Shown here piece after piece: positions 12,501-21,500 of a stretch of DNA of 64,000 nucleotides (the first letter of the stretch is position 1; every line of letters starts with the position of its first letter). The notes below the pieces were generated by a model. It ran no database searches, was not told the DNA's origin, and saw only the letters and a program-made list of their open reading frames with translations. Source of the DNA: Azorinus chamasolen (Eukaryota > Mollusca > Bivalvia > Cardiida > Solecurtidae); the NCBI GenBank assembly GCA_963576725.1, contig OY755243.1, positions 41,339,243-41,403,242 of the forward strand, read 5' to 3'. The position numbers and the translations under genes are program-made.

Positions 12501-15500
12501 TTACTTAATCAAAATGTTTCTTCTAATGTACAATAGAAATACAATACTGAAATGACTATAAATCAATAAGTATATTTATTTGTACAGAGTTTAATCATTG
12601 ATCAATTTAAATATTTGATGGCTCAGCAATCTTTTAGGTTCAAGTTTATCCTGCCTTTATTGCTAATTTATACATACCTAAATACTATTTGAGATAATTA
12701 ATGTGCAAAGCAGATGGAACCTCAATCATAAATATTCATGGAGTAAAGGGTATACATGTACAAACGTATACATGTACAACAGCTGTTCAACACAAGCTCA
12801 CCCCATTATTGAACAAAAACTTGCTGTACAAACCATATCACCATTAATTAATGTTTGCTATTGTACCATCCTTAATTAAACTGCAATACAAACACTTCAC
12901 AGAAAAAGGTTTCAGCAGGTATTACAGTAAAACCTCACTCATCTGAAAATTGAAATAAGTATCATAAATGGTCTTTAAGACAGATGGCAGCTTAATGCAG
13001 GGTGAAAGGCATGCAGAGAAATTCTCTTGACACTTTCTGCAAGACAAGTAGCCACTTGTCTAAAAAGTTCTCAGTTCTACTTACTAAGAGTTTGGATTAG
13101 TAAGGTTTCACTGTAGTTCTATTATAAAATACAATGACCATTAAGACAACCATTTTAATCAGTCTGTTCTAAAAGAACTAATTAAACCGTTTTAATGTAA
13201 TACCTGGCTCAGCAAAGTTTCTAAGCGGATCATCTCCCATCACCCAGCCATTACAGGCAAAAATGTACTTGGCTGATTCTCCGTACATGAAGCCTTCCTC
13301 ACCTGCCAGTGAACCAGTCAGTCGCTTTGACACTATGAAATAACTACAACACATACAATATAAAGATTATACATCAGAGATATACATTTTAATGCATTTG
13401 CAAACAGAGTAGATACTGGGTCGGCCCTGTTTATAATATAGATCTAATTCTACAGTTTCTGTCACGGCTAAAATTTCCTGTGTTCATATACCATTATAAA
13501 AATGTGTCACTAAAATTCATAGAGTGATTATTTCTTTTATGAATATTCATGGAGTAAAGGGTCAAATTATAAAGAAAACAAATGTAAGTTATACATTTAA
13601 AGAGTTTGGTGCAAAGTTCCTCTGACAGAGCAATTTTCAATTTTGCTACAGTTAAGATGGCTTAAACCCTTTCCATATGGGAAACATGTCACTAATGTGT
13701 TTTACAAACAGTGCAGACAAACATGAGAAGGCTCATTGAGTAAAGTCTGCACTGTTTGACAGTGTTTGTCATTTTGAAAAATCTTTTAATATTCTTTGAT
13801 ACACATGTACTGATATTGAATGGGAATAAAATATAGGATTTTCCCTATAACTACATTTTTCAATTATATCAATCTTCAAAACAAAATATTACACCAAACA
13901 TCCTCTATGAAAATAATTCATGGATTAGTTTGTTTTGCCTCAAATAAAACAATACTTACTCATGCATCAGTGGCTCTTTACTTGTCACTTTTTCAATTTT
14001 TGGGCCATCTTGTGTGATGAATCTCCACTCAGCATTGGCAAGAAAATGATTCACTGCTGCATGAATGTGACCATTCATCTCATCTATTTTAGATTGGTTA
14101 AGGGCTTCTACGTCTCGTTGTAAAATATCACAGCATTCTTTGATTCTTTGGCTCCTACTGACTACCCCAGGTCTAAAATAACAACAGCAGAGATATAGAT
14201 ATAAAGAGGAGTACTGATTTATCAAAATATTTTATTTCCTATCAAAGAGGCTACTCTAATGAGTGTCAACAAGATAGTGTCTGGCAGAGAAATACAGAAC
14301 ATATTTTAACCCTTTCCTCCATGAATATTTGTAAGAAATAATGACGTCATGAATATAAATTGGATTAATTTGTTAAAATAGCACATGAACGTAGGAATTT
14401 TTTGGCCATAGCAGAAACTGTAGAATCATATCTACATTATATCAACAGCAAACGGAGCAGACCCTGATCAGACGGCTCCTACTCTGTTTGCAAAGGCATA
14501 TTTATGGAGTAAACAGTTAACCCTTTCTATAATGAGCATTTATGCATGAAATGACAATGTCATGAATATTCATTAAAAAAAATTTTTTTAACATAAACTT
14601 AGGAAGCAAAGTTATGGCTGGGACAAAAACTGTAGGATCAGATCTATATAAGTCCATAAGCAAACAGAGCAGATCCTGTTTGGACAGCTCTTGTAGGTGC
14701 CATCTCATTTGGGTCTTCTCTGTTTGCAAAGGCGTATATTTGATGTAAAGGTTTAATACCTAGACTTATCTGCTGTAATATTTAGACCAACACAAACATT
14801 TCTAGGACTAATTAAAACATAAAATATTGGTTGTGAATTTTTAAACTGGTAGTAAATAATAGTTTGTACCATAGCTGAAGATCTTTAGTTCTACAGTAAA
14901 ACCTCTCTATAACAGCCACTAAATTGTGTTAATTAGTTGGCACATTAGGGCAGGTGGCTGCTTAAAGCAAGGTGAAAGTAAAACAGAACGCTCCAATAGG
15001 AGCATTCTGTTTTACTTTCACCTTGCTTTAAGCAACTACTTGCCTTTAAACACAAAATACTTGATGTAATTTAATGGCCGTTATAGAGAGGTTTTACTGT
15101 ACTATTTACAGCTGAACTATTTACTCTGATTAAACTATGAATAGAATGGAGCTAACACTATAGAACTGAGACTGAGACATAAAACAAGATGTGTTTTTGA
15201 AACACTATGCCCCAGATTTGACTTTTGACTTTAAAATTATGAACTTGACCGTAATAAGGGGGGGGGGGTGCATAAAATGAAATATATTCAATGTCTGTCA
15301 TCTATTTCCAATTGATTTATTTGATCCTTCCCTTATGCTTGAATTGATTCATTGATCAATGAATATTCATTAACCTAATTTCATCATGTAAATTTTTCAT
15401 AGGAATATTTGCTAGACAACAACTTTTTAAAGATCAGATCTATATAATTCCATAAGCAAAAAGAGCAGACCTTGAGCAGACAGCTCCTACAGGAGTCATC

Positions 15501-18500
15501 TGATTTGGGTCTACTCTGTTTGCAAAGGTGTTAAAAGGCACAACTTTGAGGGTTAAATCTTTGAATAATGAATTTTCAAATTGAAATGGTTCACAATTGT
15601 TTAATGACAGTTCATTTATTATGAATAATTTGTGAGAGGATACTGATTGCCAAACAGTAAAAACTCTAATGAAAGACTCCTCTAGGAGATCTCCGATCTT
15701 TGTCTACACTGCTTGCAAATGACAATGAACTTGTTTGCCATATTCCAAAGGTTACTGGAACTAAGACAATACAAATATTAGAACCTATATCTCTTATTAG
15801 CCTCTAAATACATGTATGTCATATAATTAACTGGGATTACAAGTATGAAAATCATCCACTCATTTTTAGCTTGTCTGTTTCGAAGAAAAGTCGAGCTATT
15901 GTGATCACTGGGTCGTAGGCGTTGTCGAGCAAAACTTTAATGTAGCTCATTACTCGAAAAGTATAAGAGGTATCAACATGAAACTTCATAGGTTAGTATA
16001 TCTCATTAAGGGGAAGGCCCCTACACAATAACCATAACTCTTGATTTCAAAATTTTGGAGTAATGGCCCTTTATTGTTTTCATTTTTTTTTTAATTTAGC
16101 TGGACGAGCACCAAATCAGACGAGTGTTGGCGCCGCACACAGCTCCTGTTTTTAAATCTGTTACTTGTATTTGATGCTGCACTAAGCATTTTAAAGACAA
16201 ACAGAAATTAAAACAATGACCAACTTTAAAATATTTTGTGAACACTTAAGATTCATATACATTACTAGCTCGTCTGTTTTGAAGAAAAGTCGAGCTATTG
16301 TAATCACTGGGTCATAGGCGCTGTCATTGTCGTCGTGCAAATATTTAATGTAGCTCATTACTTGAAAAGTATAAGAGGTATCGACATAAAACTTCATACG
16401 CTAGTAGATCTCATTAAAGGGAAGGCCCCTACATAAGAACCATAACACTTGATTTCAAAATTTTGGAGTAATGGCCTTTTTTTTTTTTAATTTAGCTGGA
16501 CAAGTACCAAATCAGATGAGGATTGGCTCTTGTTTTACGCTGCAATGGCTAAAATTCTACATTTTAAAGTTAAGTTTCCACTGTTCTTCTGTCATTGCAC
16601 AAAGAAGTCAAAGAATTGAGCACCAAACAGGGTGAATGCATTGACATAATATAGATTATTCAATTTTCTATTCCCTCTAATAGACATAACTAATATTCAC
16701 CTGTCTGTGTTGTACAGATTCAGGGCTGTATCCATGTCTATTCTACACTGGTTTCTCTGGAACTGGGGATCCTGTATAATTGCAATCTGTTTTGCTATTC
16801 CCTTCACCAACCTGTTCTCTGCAAAGGAAAATCAAATTCTTTACACCTCCTATAAACCTAACACAACTGAAAACTGAAAAACAAATCAGATCCCAAGCTT
16901 ACTCAACCCTTTACTTCATGAATATTTATGTTATTAAATAATGACATGAATATTCATTTTTTGAATTTTCATAATAACATGTGATCACTGGAAAGTTTGG
17001 CCATGGCAGATACTGTAGAATCATCTCTATAACAAAGCAGACCCTAATCAGAAAGTTCCAATAGGAGCTATCTAATCTTGGCATACTAGATGTTTGCAAA
17101 GGCATATGGAATAAAGGGTTAACCCTTACAATGCTGAATTTTCAAATGGACTCTTCCAAATTTCAAACTGGTCAAGCTTATTGTGAATATTTAGGGATTT
17201 TTATAAATAAAAGTGTAACTTGACAAACAGTGCAGACCCTGATGAGAGGGCTCCTCTAGGAGCCCTCTCATCTGGGTCTGCACTGTTTGCAAAGGACAGT
17301 AGTGACTCGTTTCCCACATTGTACGGGTTAAAAGAATTTCCTGGTAAAACACTATGACCCCAACAGATCTACGCTTTCAACTCTAATTTTGACCTTGATG
17401 ATTGTCTTTGATCTAACATGGTGCCCTTCAAATGTTGCAATTTCATAAGACGGCAGTACATGCCAAGTAAAATGTCACAGTCTCTAAAAGTTAAAACTTC
17501 ATGGTTTCAGACAGACAAGCAAACAAACAGATAGGTTAAATATAATATGTTCCTGATCTAGATCTTGAGAGCATAACAAATGCACCGCATGTGGGTGCTA
17601 AAGCTAGTCTGTCGAGACAGTTTTAAGTTTTTATTTCCTAAGTCCATAAAAGGGCACGATTTTGTTAAAAAAGCCTTCCAAAGTTATAGCCCTTGGTCAG
17701 ACTGTAGCCCTTGTGATGGTGAACAAGTGTGTGAAGTTTGCATGAATAATAAAGAAGTAATATAAAAAGCTTCCAGACGACAATGGCAACAACAATGATG
17801 TTGACAACAACATCGCTGATGCCGGAATTAGGATGATAGCTCGTATTTTTTTCTATGAAAAGACGAGCTAAATATCACACTGAATGGAGGCAAGCATTGT
17901 TTCCATTGTGTTTGATATTCTGCTATTGCAGTTTTGATGGTTAAACCATACACTGACATAATAGACATTCATTTCTTTGTCATTCACAGGGCTGAAATAA
18001 TTGTTCATTTGTTAAAATAAATACCCAGTACATATGTACATACATGTATGACAAATATACAAAGTCTATCATCTAAATTAAAAATATTTCTAGGCGGCAT
18101 GATGCCTGAACTAAAGGCTTCATAATAAAATGCAACTTCAGCATTTCGAAAGACAACTAAATTCATGCACCAAAATCTGCCAAAAAAATTGTCCTCATCT
18201 CTCCCCTTTCCTGATATAATCTGACACTTTGTCTTCATGTGAGATTTCTGTACACCAACTTGACTCACTATGTATGATTCCTAAGTTATTGAGTGGAAAC
18301 TGATTTTCTATTTTTAGCAACAGTGACCTTGACCCAGACCTCTGAGGTAATAAGAACACAAAATGTCTTTTGAAACTAAAGTTTTTGTGCCAAAAATATT
18401 TTCTATTGTGAGAAAATGGTTAAGTGGTACATCTATTGCTTGAAAGGTTTTTGAAGACAAAAGAATTGTAATAGTAGTCATAGAATTAAGTAGTCACAGA

Positions 18501-21500
18501 ATGAATACACTAGGCTTTTTTGTATTAGACCACATTCTCAACCACTTAAGCATAAGTTTGTGTGACCACATTCGGACTGGTGTACCACTTAATGCATCTC
18601 ATTCTTTGAATGGCTGGGGTATAATTAAGATGTTAATTTGTCAAATATGGATAAGACTGCTGTGCTAAGTTGTCACATATGGATAAGACTGAGTCAAATC
18701 TAACTGATGAGTGTATAGGGCAGTCCAGCTAGTTCTTGCAAATAAATACAAAAATGTATTTCTCTCATAAAACATTGTAAAATATTTTGGTGATTACTGG
18801 ATACAGGCCATACAAGATAGAGAAGAATATTAAGTACTGCCCAGCTTACCTTCTATACCGTGTTTGAACCTCTTCATGATGTCTTCTACATTCACTGTGT
18901 AAAACTCTTGCATTTTATGAGATGGGAAAATGTCGTTCAGAAGGATGTCTTTTATTATCTGTAACAAATTTATGTTTAATCAACTCATGAAAAATGATTT
19001 GAAGCATCTAATTTTATATAGTGATTGTTTTCTTATTTGTCCTGGTACATCATATTTAATAGCAGTGTATGTGTATCATTTGAACTATTGCTAATATCAA
19101 CTATTTAGTATTAAAGCTGATAAACAGTATACATTCTATATTAACTACAAGTGGGCCATGATGACCCTGATATCGCTCACCAGGCAGAGGAGATTTAAGA
19201 ATGTTTATATTGAAAACTTGCCATCCCTTGGACGGGGGCAATTTTGACCTCAGGGGCACAATTTACGTAACTTTTGTATAGGACTTGAACATGATGCTAT
19301 TTGCCAAATATGAAAGCTGAGAACCTTCCAGTTTCAGGGGAGAAGATTTTGAAAATGTTCATTATATATTTCTATAGAAAACTGGCCACCCCTGGGGCGG
19401 GGCCAATCTTGACCTCAGGGACATAATTAATATAACTTTTGTAGAGGACCTAAACATGATGCTATGTGCCAAATATGAAAGCTGAGAATCTTCCAGTTTC
19501 AGGAAAAGATTTTCAAATGTTTTCACTGTATGTTTCTATAGAAAACTGGCCACCCCTGGGGCAGGGCCAATTTTGACCTCAGGTGCGTAATCTATATAAC
19601 TTTTGTAGAGGACCTAAACATGATGCTATGTGCCAAATATGAAAGTTGAGAATCTTCGAGTTTCAGGAGAAGATTTTCAAAGTTTTTATTTTATGTTTCT
19701 ATTGAAAACTGGCCATCCCTGGGGTGGGGCTGATTTTGTCCCCAGGGGCATAATTTAATAACTTTTGTAGAGGACCTGATAATGATGCTATGTGCCAAAG
19801 ATGAAAGCTGAGAACCTTCCAGTTTCTGAGGAGAAGATTTTCAAAGGTTTCACTATATGTATCTATTGAAAACTGGCCACCCCTGGGGCAGGGCCAATCT
19901 TGACCTCAGGGACATAATTAATATAACTTTTGTAGAGGACCTAAAGATAATGCTATGTACCAAAGATGAAAGCTGAGAACCCTGTAGATTCAGAGGAGAA
20001 GATTTTTAAAGGTTCAAATTGTTGATTACGGACGACGGACACAGCATGCTGACGGACGACGGACATCAGGCGATCACAAAAGCTCGACCTGAGCACTTTG
20101 TGCTCTTGTGAGCTAATAATATAAGAATATATGTATGTCACTATTCATATCAACATAAGAAGCAATGTCTTGAGCATTGATTTACCCCAAGTGATTTTCC
20201 ATCTATAACAGGTGTCAGGCCTCTATTCTTGTATTTTCCATCAGCTACATCCAAGCTAAAGTGGTGAAGAATTCTGTCAACAAGGTAAGCAGGTTTGAGG
20301 TGGGGGCTATTTTCTAGGTTGAACCCACACTCTGGATGTTCCTGCAACCACTGACTGTTGTCTGCTGTATGGTTGTACACTAGATCCATCATTGACAGTA
20401 CCTGCCACTCATTGTTCATTTTATTCAGAAGTTTTTCCACATCATCAAAATTGAAGTTTTGTCCTTCACGGTTAAAGAAAGGATTAAGCATCAGTTGATC
20501 TCTAATTGAGTATGAGGAGTTGGAGGTACCTAGGGCCTGTAAAGGCGTGAAGTGCACCATATTGTAACCAGTAGCTTTGGCCACATATAGACGGCCTTCC
20601 CATTCATCAAAAGGGCCCAAGCACTTTGATAGGACTGTCTGGACCTGAATACAGTCGAGTGTCAATTGATCACCTCTTCCAACTGATAATGTGGGGTCAA
20701 CAAGAAAGTATCCCTGCCCATTGGCTTTCTCAATTTTGTCACTGAAAATATCAAAGTTTATGCATTCAATTTTGTAAATTTCATCATCTGACTCACATTG
20801 ATTTTCTTAACGTAAATCATGAACACCATGAATCTACATTTCAGTACTTAATACAAGAGACTGGCTGAATGTTGAATGTTTCCCTTACTGTACAGACAGT
20901 TTTTAAAGAACTTGTTTGATCAGAAGAAATACAAATATGCAACTGAATGTTAATACTAGTATTTTACAGAAATAACTACTGGCAGTATCACAGTATCTAT
21001 TAAGGATGTTGTAATATGACTAGATTTATGTACCAAAGATCTGATACAAAAGATGCAAGTTTCTTTTATATGGAAGACACTATATTTGGTAAGTTTTGTT
21101 ATAAATGGCACTCGTTTGTACAGCATTACTGCTATTGTTATACATTTTGAAAAAGGTTGAAGGGATTTCAGTTTATTAAAATGACCAAGTCATACTGAGT
21201 TTACTGTCATAAAATATCAGATTGTGTACCTGCCATCAATGGTGAAGAAATAGTTAAAAGAACCGGCAATAATGATGCTAACACCAGTGTAGATATCATG
21301 GGTGTCACTTTTAGAGCCACTCGTACTCTTCCACTCAAGCTCATAGTAGGTTGTTCTCTCAAATGGAGTGGATATGTTAGGAGGGTGGTTGCAAAACACG
21401 CGGACTGTGCTGGCAACAAGAGATGGTCCAAGGGCAAACCGCAAGTACCATTCTGTAAGACAAAATAGAGTGTAAAACTTGGACTCACTCTAAAAACTAA